A stretch of 64,000 bases of DNA from NCBI GenBank assembly GCA_026874595.1, contig CM049319.1:193501-257500 (forward strand), written 5' to 3'. Of this stretch, positions 22,333 to 33,756 are shown one piece after another; position 1 is the first letter of the stretch; each line of letters begins with the position of its first letter. The translations under genes were made by a program, and so were the position numbers. The notes under the pieces are model-generated. The model worked only from the letters and a program-made list of their open reading frames with translations. It did no database searches and was not told the origin of the DNA. Source of the DNA: Sipunculus nudus (lineage: Eukaryota; Annelida; Sipuncula; Golfingiida; Sipunculidae).

Positions 22333-23476
22333 TGTCACCCCTAACTTAACGTGAAAACTTTACAACGGATATATCCTATAAAACCATACGATGGGTTTAC
22401 GCTCGCCACTTGATTTCACTCATCAAGAAATTAGATCCCGGTCATTACAGGTGACATTTCCAGGTTCTTTTAAGGACGTGTATTAAAATACCAGACAATC
22501 ATACACCCAGATCAATAGAAACTATGAGACATCAGGTTAAATTCACAAATATAATTCAAGACAATACTTACAGAGATGTAGATGTGTGTGTGCGTTGATG
22601 TGTCAATACGACAGTCCTTCACATTAAAAATACAGGATATTTACTGAGTCCGTGGTTTGTATAAAAAAAATAAAGTCCAGTTCCTTCAGAGATCTCTGGT
22701 TACTGTTTTGTGTAGAATCTAGCGTATGGTTAGCACCATATAGATCTAGTCTTTCTGAGCTTAGCGATCTTCAACTGATCTTGCTTGTCAGCGACCCGGG
22801 TAGGTTTACGTTCACATTAATGCAATAGCGCTCTTTGTTTACGTAGAGCTTACAGTCCTTGACCTTGCTCGTGTAGTAATGGTTTCACGGCTTACGGCGG
22901 TTATGTATCTAGGTCAAGCTGAAATAGGCCGGCAGGTGGCGAGCGCTCTTTCACTTTATCGCCAATACGAAGCTCTGTCGGCAGCACGGCTGAGTTCTCA
23001 TGAGCTGGGTCCTTGCCTCATGTAGAAGCTTGCTTCTATGCCGTTCCTGGCGTTTCAATGTTCTTATTCCCGTGCGTGCGTGCTGCCACCTCAAGCTTCA
23101 AGACCCAACTGAACCAACATTCAGCGTCTCTTCTTGAAGTCTGACGTCACAATCGCCTGTTCACTGTGTACGGCAATCCGGTTCTCTGATTGGCTTCTTT
23201 CTCAAGTGTCCCATATAAGGATATATGTGACCTAGTTTGACTGTTAGCGTCACCATGGCGACCCACATACCAAATGTAATAATTACACACGATGCGTGAC
23301 ACGGATAAATCAGCTGATAGCCGATGGGATTCCATACAAGAATACACAATATATATATACAATCAAGACCTGTCAACGCTTTAGGATGACGCTTCACGTC
23401 AATATCAATAGAGAACAGACTTCGTTAAACTATGATACAAAACACCGTACATATTGTCACCTATTGTCTGGTGACA
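22333..23476 (-). repeat. 5' LTR of the Gmr1-like element
   Basis: 1144 bp, same boundaries TGTCAC/GTGACA as the other LTR and 99.6% identical. On the minus strand a tatatatatattg stretch (near 23,345-23,360) and ccttatatggg (near 23,212) are possible TATA-type promoter elements; neither can be confirmed. Confidence 0.95.
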
Positions 23477-23481
23477 ATGAC
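23477..23481. repeat. Target-site duplication, right copy (ATGAC)
   Basis: Matches the left copy at 16,508-16,512 exactly. Confidence 0.9.
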
Positions 23482-24196
23482 AAGTCGCTTCAATCAGGAA
23501 TCCAACCTACAGTCTCTAGACTAGGAACCCTACATGCTACTAAGTGAGCTGTGAAGACGAGATACCAGCAAGAGTGAGTTTTGTTCATTTATATCTGCAA
23601 ATGAAGCGCCATCTATTGCGAAAATGGGAAATCATTTACTATTTGAACAGGAGTATTAACCTTAAGGTGGGGACTCCGCCCCCACACCCCCTTTCAGACA
23701 GGGAACCCAGGTTCCCCGGACCCCTCCTTCTCTAATATAATTAACTCCAGTTATGAGCAAAATGAAATACGGGAATTCTCAGGAAGCTAATATGTATCGG
23801 CCTTTTTCAGGAAACAATTTATTATGCGACACTCGTTGTGCATAAGGTACTGGCAGTAGGCTGAAGCCCAGTGTCTATAGTTCTGCCGTTATGTTTAAAT
23901 CACCGTGGGCTTACAAGGATCGTTAGGGATAATGTTTCATTTATATATTAGGGTAAGAATGTGGTAAAGTTGCAAGAAAGACCCATTTACTACAAAAGAC
24001 ACAAACGGATGCATTTTGATGTGTATATTTAGTAGTTTTAAGAGTTTTTTTATGCCTTCTACCAGTGTCTACCATTTCACCATTACGAGGCCTAACTGTA
24101 CAGACCATTCCCACAACTGTAATCGTATCATAGTTGTGGATCCGCAACAAATTGCATTGGTACATCACAGGTCCACAAGAATTCCAAACAGAATGG
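23482..24196. other. Non-coding stretch, nothing recognised
   Basis: Intergenic sequence between two mobile elements. Contains a short C-rich patch (cgcccccacacccc, about 23,679-23,693). No gene seen. Confidence 0.6.
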
Positions 24197-24203
24197 TTTC
24201 ATC

Positions 24204-24860
24204 CACAGGCGCTTGAATCGCTATTTGTGTTGATATTGGCTTAAATAGTGTTCAATTTACCTTAACAGCAATCCCCTGCCGTTTAATGAGCTTTAAACCA
24301 TGATATATCGCTTGCCGGTACTTGTTTATTTAATAAATACACAAGGCCGGCATCCAAGTGTGCGGACGGGTAGGCGATAACACAAGAAATCAATTGAAAT
24401 TCCCAAATATTTCAAAGATTTTCGAGGGAAGAAACTTACAGTCGTTAAATGGCCAGTTCTTCTTTCTATAAAAGCATCAACAATTCCAATACACACAGTG
24501 TACCACTTGTAATGAGCTCTTATTTGTAACTAGTCTGCATCCATTAAGCAGCTGTTACCCCAAACAAGGAAATCCCCATGTATCTTGGTCAGCAGTAAGG
24601 ATTCCCCCCTGGAACCTAACACCTGATTGGTTGATAATGATGGAAATAGTAATCTGGGATTAATCTGTCTGTTTGTCGCTTAATGGATACAGACTCGTCC
24701 GCAGACTTGGATGCCGGCCTTGTGTATCTATTATATAAACAAGTACCGGCAAACAATATAACATGGTTTACAGCTCATTAAACGGTAGGGGATCGTTGTT
24801 AAGGTAAATTGAACACTATTTAAGCCAATATCAACACAAATAGCGATTCAAGCGCCTGTG
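24204..24860. mobile_element. Fold-back MITE with ~165-bp inverted repeats
   Basis: The left arm starts cacaggcgcttgaatcgcta; the right arm, read in reverse complement, starts identically. They stay closely matched for about 165 bp (both arms carry gccggtacttgtttat and acaaggccggcatccaagt). The middle (~325 bp) is unrelated to either arm and has no coding frame. tttcatc flanks the element directly on both sides (24,197-24,203 and 24,861-24,867). This gives a 7-bp target duplication, or 8 bp if an adjacent g is counted. Superfamily not assignable from this alone. Confidence 0.88.
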
Positions 24861-24867
24861 TTTCATC

Positions 24868-26819
24868 TCTCTTCAGCGTGCGTGGACACCACTAAATATA
24901 ACATTACACGGCTATGTATTCCAGGAAGCACATAACTAAAATATATTACCAATAATGCTGTAGGAGGCGGTTTCTCGTCTGGAAATGCCAATTTTAATGA
25001 CAACAGTTGTCGAACAGCAGCCCATGGAATTGTGATCGGTAGAGACTAAATTCGGAAAGTCGGGAGTCGGATATCGGATATCGCATGCAAACTAAAGTGA
25101 CACATCCATCTTGGATGTCATGAATATACACGTTATACCAGGAAACAGAAAAATAAAAAGTGAAAGATTCCGCTTTATGTTTGATTCATTAATTAAAAAA
25201 TAATGGCAGAGATAATAAAAGAATGTATTTGCAGTGTACATCTGATTAGGAAAAATAATAATACTGTGACAAATTAACATCCCCGTTTCCTTAAATGGGG
25301 CTGCTACCCGACTGCAGTCCGGGTTAATACGTTGTGGAGGTAGAATATGCCTGTCTGCCTCTATTCTCTAACTGGGCACAGGATTTAAAACGTAAACTAT
25401 TTCGTATAACCAGTGTTTATTACCGTATTCTGAATGGTCTCATAAAAGGCTAATTTACTCATCGGTCGTATATATACCTTGACCGGACCCAAATCGTCCC
25501 AGATTATAGACGGCACAAAGCTTGTATTTTCAAACTTTGACGTGTTTTGTGCTCCTGTAACTGTGTAACTGATGTACATTATTTTTGTAGTATTCCATCC
25601 AACTGTCTATAAGTTTCCAAACGGTCTAAAAATAGAATATGTTTCCAGTCTCAAACGGGCTCTTTTGTACCAATGGAATAAATGTAGTTTGTTGATGACA
25701 ATATTCTATAACCCTTGAAAGAGTTGAGCATTGATGGTAAATATACTGTGAAAAATGTATAATTTTAATTTGATTTTAAGGACGACGATAGGTTTTAAGC
25801 GGCTTAGGCCTACTATTTTGCGCACTGAAGACTTGTCCAGTAATTGAACCCTTAAATAAATGTTACACGCAAATAACTTATTTACCTTTAACGAAAACTA
25901 ATCTACCCATTCATAGAAAAAAAAATCATCAGCACTTTAATTATTTTACATTTTTGGTAAATATATGTTTTTATTAACCAAATTGATACCATACTAAACC
26001 AAGCCTCATCATATATGGTATTAAATAAACAATTTAATAAACATGGACAATATTTATTGAAAGATATAATCAGAAAAAAATTAGTAAATACTTGTGCCTT
26101 TACCGGTTATTACTGTAGTAAATTGAATCCCCTTATTATTGTTAGCAAACATATTTGAATGTTAATCGATCGATGGCGTGTCGGTTGGAATTTAACTAAT
26201 TAATTTAACTTGGAATAGGCATGTATAGTTGGACGACAGAGTAATGCAAAAAAACGATTGACTTTGTTTTAGATCATAGTTCTGCTTATCGACGCTATAT
26301 ATATAATGACCTGCCTTACACGCCCCATCCGAGTGTCATGCGTCTGTATCAGCAGTAGGTGTAAATGATATATGGAATATCAACTACCGGTATGTAAATG
26401 ATACTATCTTTAAACATATATTAGTTTCTCCACACCGTCGCGGTATTGGTTTTATAGTTCTCATTGACGTTAACGCAGCTGAATGACGTATACGTAGAAT
26501 AACTTTTAATGACCGTTGAACCGACTGATATCATTAATATGAATTGTGTGTTTATTGTACACTGTATTGACAATAAATGATAGCCAATGATAGTAATAAG
26601 AATTGAACGTAATTAAATAATTATGTGACGCTTAAATGTTATACATTATTATTATATTGAAAATCATCCAAATATGTTCATGTTTTGAAGGTTAATCGTG
26701 TTAAGCGCTGATGTGATATTATATGCATGGAAAGTCGTCCTAATATGTTACCTGTTCATGCGTTTCACGTTAATCGTGTAAAGCGCCATCCTGCAACGAG
26801 AGTCTAATATAATTGTATG
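24868..26819. other. Non-coding stretch, nothing recognised
   Basis: AT-rich intergenic DNA. A ~78-bp segment containing gttaatcgtgt(t/a)aagcgc occurs twice in tandem near 26,690 and 26,768. No exon or RNA gene recognised. Confidence 0.55.
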
Positions 26820-27190
26820 CGGATACTATATGTTTTCAGTTGCACGCCCCCGCCACCGCCGCATGGGTTTCCGGTTTCCACTGGGTAGATTTTTTTTTTA
26901 ATTCGGAATTATGATCGGGTCATATGTGAACTTCTGCGCCCTCAGTTTTGGTTGACCTCTGACCTTTCCTCTCTGCCAAGCGTCCACTGATTTGTGCCTC
27001 TGTTTCCACACACCTGCAACCATTTTTGCACAGCGTAATTAACTGTTCATCTGAATGGGAATAAAATCACTCATATCTCGGTAGTGGTTACACTTATCTG
27101 CCTAAAATTTTGCAATTGTATACAACTGGGATTACTTTCAGGATTTTGTGGCAGGTGGCGCTGTGTTCCCTGAAAGATTGCAGGCAAACA
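26820..27190 (-). repeat. Inverted fragment of the 4857-5679 repeat family
   Basis: In reverse orientation it carries the same landmarks as the element at 4857-5679: gcggatac and a ccgccaccgccgc patch near 26,850, the cacctgcaaccatttttgca segment with a cagcgt match, catatctcggtagtggtt, and ggcaggtggcgc near 27,152. Truncated: only about one core unit and the GC-rich end are present. Confidence 0.5.
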
Positions 27191-29217
27191 ACTATTTAGC
27201 GCCCCTCTCGGACAGCCAGTCCAGCCCATTGATTCAATACAGCTGCCTGTGAACTGAACATTATCAGAGCATTGCCGCATATCGCTTTTTGATCATACTC
27301 TGTTGAGTTGAAATAAAAATGGTTGCATTAATATGAAAAGGCTTTTGGAAATGACATATCGCATTAGAACTTGATCATGTAGGCCTACGTGTCAGCGGAC
27401 TCGCATAATAATTCAGGGCAAAGCTACAGTTGGTCTTTCTCTTACGGATTAAAGTCACGTAAATCCTCCTTGCAGCATACCAACAATTAATTGCAGCCTC
27501 CTATTTGTTCAACTTTATCACATTAAATTATTATATTCACAGCGTATATATAAGCTGATATAGTGGGGATGGTCAGCCAAAATTGTGCTAATGACCATCT
27601 GGCTGAATCACGTTTGCCTGTACTGTATAAGTGGGCTTCCGGCTGTGCCAGCCTATGGTTTTTTCTCCTCCATTGACATGAGAGACTGCATGTGCGATAT
27701 GATCCCACTATATCGGATCCAACCTGGCATCAGACTCGGCATCCCACACTCAACTACCCACATTCGTGTTTTAGTCAGAACGATCGTGAACTTCCGGCTT
27801 TGTCAATTGTAGACTTGTGTAGTACTCATCCCCAAGTTCCTAAATTTGTTTCGAAATATATAATTAAACTTTTCAGTTCTTATGCATGTTCTCCATAGAA
27901 AGAATAGTGTACAGAATATAGAATTATATAAATAAAATGAATCCCCTCGTAAATAAGGGGTAGGGGTGGGGTGGGGGGGTCCTATATTTTGAGTACAAAT
28001 CAATTACAAGAGTACAGGTTCACATCAGTAAGTCACCATTGATATTTTACTGGTTAACGTGAAACGTTGTACAAGTGGTTCATGAGTGTTTTACACCACA
28101 CTAAATAATGAAAGTTATACGTCCATGCACAAAATATCAAAATCGAAATTACTAATTTCGATAAAAAAATGAAGGTTAATGTTATGATAATATATTAATT
28201 TTTTCAACACTGCTATGTATTTGAAGAAAAAGGAAAAGTATAAATTGATGACTTCTTATTAAAAAATTAATTTATTTTTTATTATTTAATATTTACTTTT
28301 TTAGTTTTTTTTTAATGGAATGATTATAAGCGTGGTTTTTATATGCTTGGAGGTTGAATAGATGGTAATGGTAAATGGTGGCAATCAAAGGTATTGTGTC
28401 TCATATACTGGTAGCACAAATTTAGGCACTGTCTTCTGTAACATACTCCCTTATACATGTTGTATTTAAAAGTCATGACCCATTAAAGTTGATTTTCAGC
28501 AAACAAAAAAGGGAACACTGAAAAGTGTTTCTTCTTTTGAAAACTAATTATACGTCTGCATACCAAATCAACAGAGAAGTAACAGACTAGATAGAAAAAC
28601 TCTTTAATTCAGGTACCAATCATCATTAACACTACATCTTAATTTGATCGAAATTATTTTGTTTATGTAAAATAAAAATAGTATAAAGATTGACTTAAAG
28701 AATTAAATGGTTAATGAATGTAAAAATTAATGGACATCTTGCAAATAATTTACAAATATTTCCTTACATTTGATGGACAGAATCCAACAAAATAGTGTTA
28801 ATAACAGTTATAGTTTATAAATCTTTAATATGGTACGTTTGAAATATGCACATATGTGTGATATATCTGGTAGGAGAGAAAAGGAATAAGAAGCAATTTT
28901 GTTTAACAAAACCACGTGCCTGATTTTGCTTGCATTTTTATTTATTTTAAAATATATATTAAACCTTTCTTATATTAATTTTTGAAACTTATTGAAACAA
29001 AAAAAATATTCTTAATATAGTGAACGCCTAAAATTGAAACGTCCCATTTTCATCTTTGAATATTTAGTTGATAGGTTTTGTTGTCATAATGAAATGTAAA
29101 ATTTCAAATTTCAAATATGTTAATGAAAGTGGCCGAGCAGTAAGTATTTTCATTAAACTAAGGTCTCAAACATATTTCACACTGTATTAGACTGATGATT
29201 CTGTTTCTTTTAGCTCA
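27191..29217. other. Non-coding stretch, nothing recognised
   Basis: Very AT-rich intergenic DNA with one G-rich patch (ggggtaggggtggggtgggg, 27,957-27,976). No exon, RNA gene or organised repeat seen. Confidence 0.55.
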
Positions 29218-29222
29218 TAAAT
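29218..29222. repeat. Target-site duplication, left copy (TAAAT)
   Basis: taaat directly before the second LTR element; the same five bases follow it at 30,836-30,840. Confidence 0.8.
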
Positions 29223-29408
29223 TGTTGTAATATTAGATTATGATTATATTAGGAACTACATTATCTATTCTATACTAAGAGTAGGTACACACTACATCAA
29301 GTAGTGGTTAGTCAGCCAGTCATGCTAGCTACAAGATGTGTGCTCTGTACAATCAGCCTGTAATACAGAATAAAACTGTATTATAAACAAGGACTCATTA
29401 TTACTTCA
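29223..29408 (+). repeat. 5' LTR of the minimal gypsy element
   Basis: 186 bp, TG...CA ends. An aataaa occurs near the 3' side (cagaataaaactgtattat), a plausible LTR polyadenylation signal. Confidence 0.92.
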
Positions 29409-29489
29409 TGGTGAAAGCCCCAGAAGGCAAAGTTCATACAACAACAGCCACAGATCGGTCAATACCATGCATGGACAAAGTTTGGTACT

Positions 29490-30300
29490 GATATTTTTTA
29501 AATAGACAACACATCATACTTGTTGATCACAGACTATCATTCAAAATATCTAGTTGTCTACAAGCTCACTAGTACCACTAGTCATGCTATTGCAAAATTA
29601 GCATCAGAAACATTTGCACTTTTAGGAGCACCCACAGAGATAGTCTCAGATAATGTACCTCAGTTTATAGGCCAACCATTCCAACAGATGTGCCAAAAGT
29701 GGAATATTAGTCATGTTACATCATCACCACGATATCCACAGGCCAATGACATGGCCGAAAGAATGGTACAGACTGTTAAAGCGATAATAAAGAAATGCCA
29801 AAAAGAGCGAAAAGATATTGATATAGCTCTATTACATCTAAGAGCCACACCTATATTTGATTCCACTTTGCCATCACCAGCGGAAATCATGTTTGGCAGA
29901 CAAGTTCGCACAACACTGCCAAGTAATATATCCACTTCGCTATCAAAGCAAGGGACACATTTTGAAAGACTACAGGAGAAGAGGCAGATGATGAAAGACC
30001 AGTATGATAAACATGTCAGACGTGAGCTAACACCTCATCACGAAGGACAGAATGTACGAGTTTTTAACAATAACAGTGAAACATGGCACCCTGCCCAGGT
30101 GCAGATCGAAAGTTCTAAGTGCACCACGATCGTACATTGTATCTACACCAGATGGAGGATCACTACGACGCAACAGATCGCCATTAAGAACTGTCAGTGA
30201 AGATCAACACACAACCGTGTCTCCATCTTCCCATAAAAGAGTAACGTTCGAAGACAAAAAAAAAATCAAACAAACAGAGATAATGGGCAGGAACATTCAG
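29490..30300 (+). pseudogene. Gypsy integrase fragment, disrupted
   Basis: Reading begins in the integrase core. GTDIF, with the likely first catalytic aspartate (codon 29,490-29,492), is followed two codons later by an in-frame TAA (29,499-29,501). Open sequence then runs from LLITDYHSKYLVVYKL to 30,200. The second aspartate lies in IVSDNVPQF (the usual glycine after DN is valine) and the glutamate in DMAERMVQTVK. Around 30,095-30,115 the frame shifts: the C-terminal segment APRSYIVSTPDGGSLRRNR continues in the next frame to a stop at 30,303. With a nonsense codon and a frameshift this cannot encode a working integrase. Upstream domains (zinc finger, RT, RNase H, gag) are gone. Confidence 0.9.
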
Positions 30301-30642
30301 TAGTGAGAACAAGATATGGGAGAGTAGTAAAACCACCAAACAGATATAGACCAGATAGTTAGATTTACACAAGAAGAGATTTACTAGGTTTAGAATAGAA
30401 TAGATTTCCCCATATAACCAATGTAGAAACACTCATTGAATGTATAGTTGCTACTTATATAATCCATATCCTATACATGTGTAATCATAGATCAATAGTC
30501 AGATATACTCATTAAACCAGATACTGAAAGTAAGAGTAGGAAAAATTAAAATACACCTTCATTTTATATGTTTCATTTAATGTTCTTGGTAGTTCCATTA
30601 GTTATCAAAAGGTAAATTATTTTATCCTATTTTATTTAGCTT

Positions 30643-30654
30643 GAGAAGGGGAGA
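30643..30654 (+). promoter_or_regulatory. Polypurine tract of the minimal gypsy element
   Basis: gagaaggggaga immediately before the 3' LTR, as expected for a plus-strand primer. Confidence 0.85.
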
Positions 30655-30835
30655 TGTTGTAATATTAGATTATGATTATATTAGGAACTACATTATCTAT
30701 ACTAAGAGTAGGTACACACTACATCAAGTAGTTGTTAGTCAGCCAGTCATGCTAGCTACAAGATGTGTGCTCTGTACAATCAGCCTGTAATACAGAATAA
30801 AACTGTATTATAAACAAGGACTCATTATTACTTCA
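30655..30835 (+). repeat. 3' LTR of the minimal gypsy element
   Basis: 181 bp, nearly identical to the left LTR (lacks a 5-bp attct insertion; one base change). Confidence 0.92.
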
Positions 30836-30840
30836 TAAAT

Positions 30841-33120
30841 GACTATCATTCTGACTTGGTCTCTGAACATATAAATAAACTTTATAACTTAATTATAAAA
30901 CTGTGATAATGTGCATTGATAGCAAAACTTAGATAGGTTAGAGGACCTGCTATTAAATTTGAAGGCTATATGATACTTTTTTGGCACTCCTGTTTCACAT
31001 ATACAATTTATCATCATGCAGGGCATATTGTATACTATATGGCAACTGGGAACGCATCTTCCAAAATCCTCCCATCCATTTGACCAATATACGTACCTCA
31101 GTATGAACCATTTGAATTAAGACATTATCTGAATGATACCCGAAGCGCAGTAATGCAAGATTTCCAAGTAAAATCCTGTCCACGGTTAAAACATTGAAAG
31201 ATTCCTCATGCAATGAATCTTTGCAGAGGTTCTATCATATATATATAAACTTAACAAATTTTTGGGGAAAAAATCTTGTTGGGCATATGAAATAGTCGAA
31301 GATCGTATATTCTATGCAGAGCAACAAAAAATTAATTTAGCGCCAGGAGAGCCAGAAATAAAGTTGAAGGGTGATGAATGACTAATTCTCAACCATAGCG
31401 TTCGTCATAAATCTTTCTTTTTAACTACTGTAACCGTTAGCTGTGAGATTCTAATATTTAAGCCCTTTTGTCTGGAAATTTATGTAACAAATATTATTTT
31501 TACACACATGCCGAATAAAATGGGTTATAATTTAGTATAGCTCTTTTCCATTGTGTTCAACTGTGAAAGAGTCTATAAAACGTTTATGAGTTTTAATGAT
31601 ATAATATGGTAAACTTATATTCACTGCCCGATCATTTATATCAAACAACGTAAAACGGTCACTAAATTGAAAATGTGATAGAATTTTCTTCAGCTATACA
31701 CCTGTCCCAATCATTCAATCGCCATGCATGTTGTTCAGAATTGTCTCGGAAACTTTGCTTAAAAGCTAACACAAGGATTTGATTATATGCATGCCTTTAA
31801 ATATCCGGCCATGTTTACATTTTTCAAAACATATGGCGCCCAACTTTAGGTTACAGCCTCTTTAATTTTACATATGTGCTGCCACTTGACTACCCAGGAC
31901 TAAAGAAGAGATTGCAAATTAACGGAAAGCCAGCGCCTCAGTAACAGAAAGAGGACAACCATTACAGAAGTGTATTCAGATGTCTTCGTTCTATATAAAA
32001 ACAGTAGTCTGACTAATTTCGGATGTTGATTCGGATCCACCTAAACAACAAAGACACTGGTTTCTTTTCCATGCCTTTACATGCCTTAAAATTTGGTCTG
32101 AAACCCTCAAGATAAAGGTTGCGGCGATAGGACCCCCTGCCCCCCCCCCCCCCCGGGATCCGCTTCTACACAGGAAAAAAAGGTCCTCGTGCAATTTGGT
32201 GTGCAGTCAATATAGTGTCCTCTTGAGTTCAGTTATATAAACACACACACACACACATATATATATCGAGAATAAAAAATAAACTTCAAATTTTTCAATA
32301 TTAAGTTATAATAATCTAATTGTTCCAAAATACTAAACAATGAAAAGTACTGAACTAAAAAGTAGCCTGTTTCAGTCTCATGGAATACCCATTACCAGTC
32401 AAATATGCATAAAACCCTATGACAGATATTAGGTTGCAATAAAACACACAAGAGGTTATTTTATATAACATTTGAATTCTCTCTCTATTTTATTACTCAT
32501 ATGAGGACGTCAGCCCCTCTGACAAAAGGAAAATTAAAATATAAATTATTTAATTTCAAACTTAATTATGTGTAGCAGCTATACTATATAATTTTGCAAA
32601 ACGCCACAAAATTCCATATTTTTTAAAATTTTCAATTCATCTAAAATTCATTGTTTAAAACATTTTGCCGTTAAAATGAATTTAAATAAAACACAAATAA
32701 ATTGTCCTAAACCTTTATCGTTTATATGGAATATGCAACTCAATTCAGCGCTTCAAGGTAATTTAGGTAAAATGGTAGTTCTAGTCGCATTTTATGTAAA
32801 ACATTTTTAAATAACATTTTAAAAATCTATATACGTACTCATTCTTTTTTTGTACGTATAGGTTATCTAGGCCCAGGCCTATCATCTATATACAGTCGAT
32901 GAGTAAAATTGAGGGATTTTTTATGCCTTTTGGATGGACTTCCCAGCAATATTTTTAAATATCATATTTATGAATAACTTTAATAGAAAATTCCATCAAA
33001 CATAATGATGACTAGTTGTGTACCTAACTTTATAATTCCAGGAATACTATATAAATTATCCCTGTGTATTGTACTACAGATGTAATATAGGCTACATCTT
33101 TAAATTTTCATGTGATAAGT
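30841..33120. other. Non-coding stretch with simple repeats
   Basis: AT-rich. Contains an (ac)n(at)n microsatellite at about 32,241-32,266 and a C run at about 32,138-32,154. No gene recognised. Confidence 0.55.
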
Positions 33121-33123
33121 TAA

Positions 33124-33460
33124 GGCCAAAATAAAAAAAAAGGTATGGTTCTCAGGCACTTTTTTTCAGAAATCAATGCGGGCGGGCGCTTTTTTTATTT
33201 TAAATTTGTTGGTATGTTTCGATAAAAATGTCAAATGATAAGGGAAAAGCACGAAAATAACAGTTTTATTTTGCTAAACAAGTAAAAGCACTACATAAAA
33301 AAGGAAATTGTATAATTTTATCTTCTTGAAAGAAATGTCGGAGCGGCAGCAGCTCAAAATTGGAAAGTTTTTATTGAAAATCAAAATAAAAATTTTTGAT
33401 GCGGGGGTTTAAAATTGATGCGGGCGGTGCCTGAGAACCATACCTTAAATTTTTTTGGCC
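33124..33460. mobile_element. 337-bp MITE with TAA target duplication
   Basis: The ends are ggccaaaataaaaaaaaagg and its inverted counterpart ccttaaatttttttggcc. The inverted repeat continues through tatggttctcaggcac on the left and gtgcctgagaaccata on the right (about 35 bp). taa flanks both sides (33,121-33,123 and 33,461-33,463). A 3-bp TAA/TTA duplication with GGCC-type ends suggests a PIF/Harbinger-derived MITE; that assignment is inference. A one-sided match (taaggccaaaaaa) occurs at about 38,985. Confidence 0.8.
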
Positions 33461-33707
33461 TAATTGTATGCTAATATAACCTATATATTTTTATATATAT
33501 TTAATATATGCCTAATTAATTGTATCAATAAGTAATTAAATCTAATTATAAAAAAGCGTGTTGTTCATGCGTAACTAGTTTTCATATAGTAACATTGTAT
33601 ATTGTAGAACAAAATATTTGCTGACGAATCAAAATATATTTTAAAAATGTTTCCAGTGAAACCCCGTTTCAAACATGTGGAACTGGAAAAACGGTAGGTG
33701 GCATTTT

Positions 33708-33715
33708 AAAGGTCA
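33708..33715 (+). promoter_or_regulatory. Candidate nuclear-receptor half-site in the NDUFA9 promoter
   Basis: aaaggtca lies about 34 bp upstream of the NDUFA9 start codon. Extended AAGGTCA half-sites bind estrogen-related receptors, which control many oxidative phosphorylation genes. A short motif like this can occur by chance. Confidence 0.3.
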
Positions 33716-33744
33716 CGTTCTGTTATCGCCGCATGGTGAACAAT

Positions 33745-33756
33745 CAACATGGCGGC
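33745..33756 (+). promoter_or_regulatory. TISU element at the NDUFA9 start codon
   Basis: CAACATGGCGGC is a perfect match to SAASATGGCGGC, the Translation Initiator of Short 5' UTR, which also contains a YY1 binding core. TISU is known from metazoan genes with very short leaders and is common in mitochondrial protein genes. It supports the choice of this ATG. It also predicts a transcription start only about 5-30 nt upstream, so that the out-of-frame ATG at 33,733 may lie outside or at the edge of the mRNA. Confidence 0.7.

Larger units (their letters stand above)
16513..23476 (-). mobile_element. Gmr1-like Ty3/gypsy LTR retrotransposon, internally deleted
   Basis: A complete insertion of 6964 bp read on the minus strand. 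In order it has: 5' LTR (22,333-23,476), primer binding site, leader, gag-protease-integrase frame, RNase H frame, polypurine tract, 3' LTR (16,513-17,656), with ATGAC duplicated on both sides. Integrase lies before RT/RNase H. Among Ty3/gypsy elements that order is known from the Gmr1-like group, whose gag is also regarded as the source of the vertebrate SCAN domain; a SCAN-like capsid segment is visible here. The LTRs differ at 5 of 1144 positions with no indels, so insertion was recent. The RT catalytic core is missing, so this copy cannot move by itself. Confidence 0.95.
29223..30835 (+). mobile_element. Minimal gypsy LTR element, mostly deleted
   Basis: 1613 bp on the plus strand. LTRs are at 29,223-29,408 (186 bp) and 30,655-30,835 (181 bp). 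Both run from TGTTGTAATATTAG to ATTACTTCA and differ by one 5-bp indel and one substitution (agtggtt/agttgtt). A candidate primer binding site (tggtgaaagccccag) follows the left LTR, and the polypurine tract gagaaggggaga (30,643-30,654) directly precedes the right LTR. TAAAT is duplicated on both sides. The 1246-bp interior holds only part of an integrase; gag, protease, RT and RNase H are absent. The near-identical LTRs indicate recent retrotransposition, which must have used proteins made elsewhere. Confidence 0.93.
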
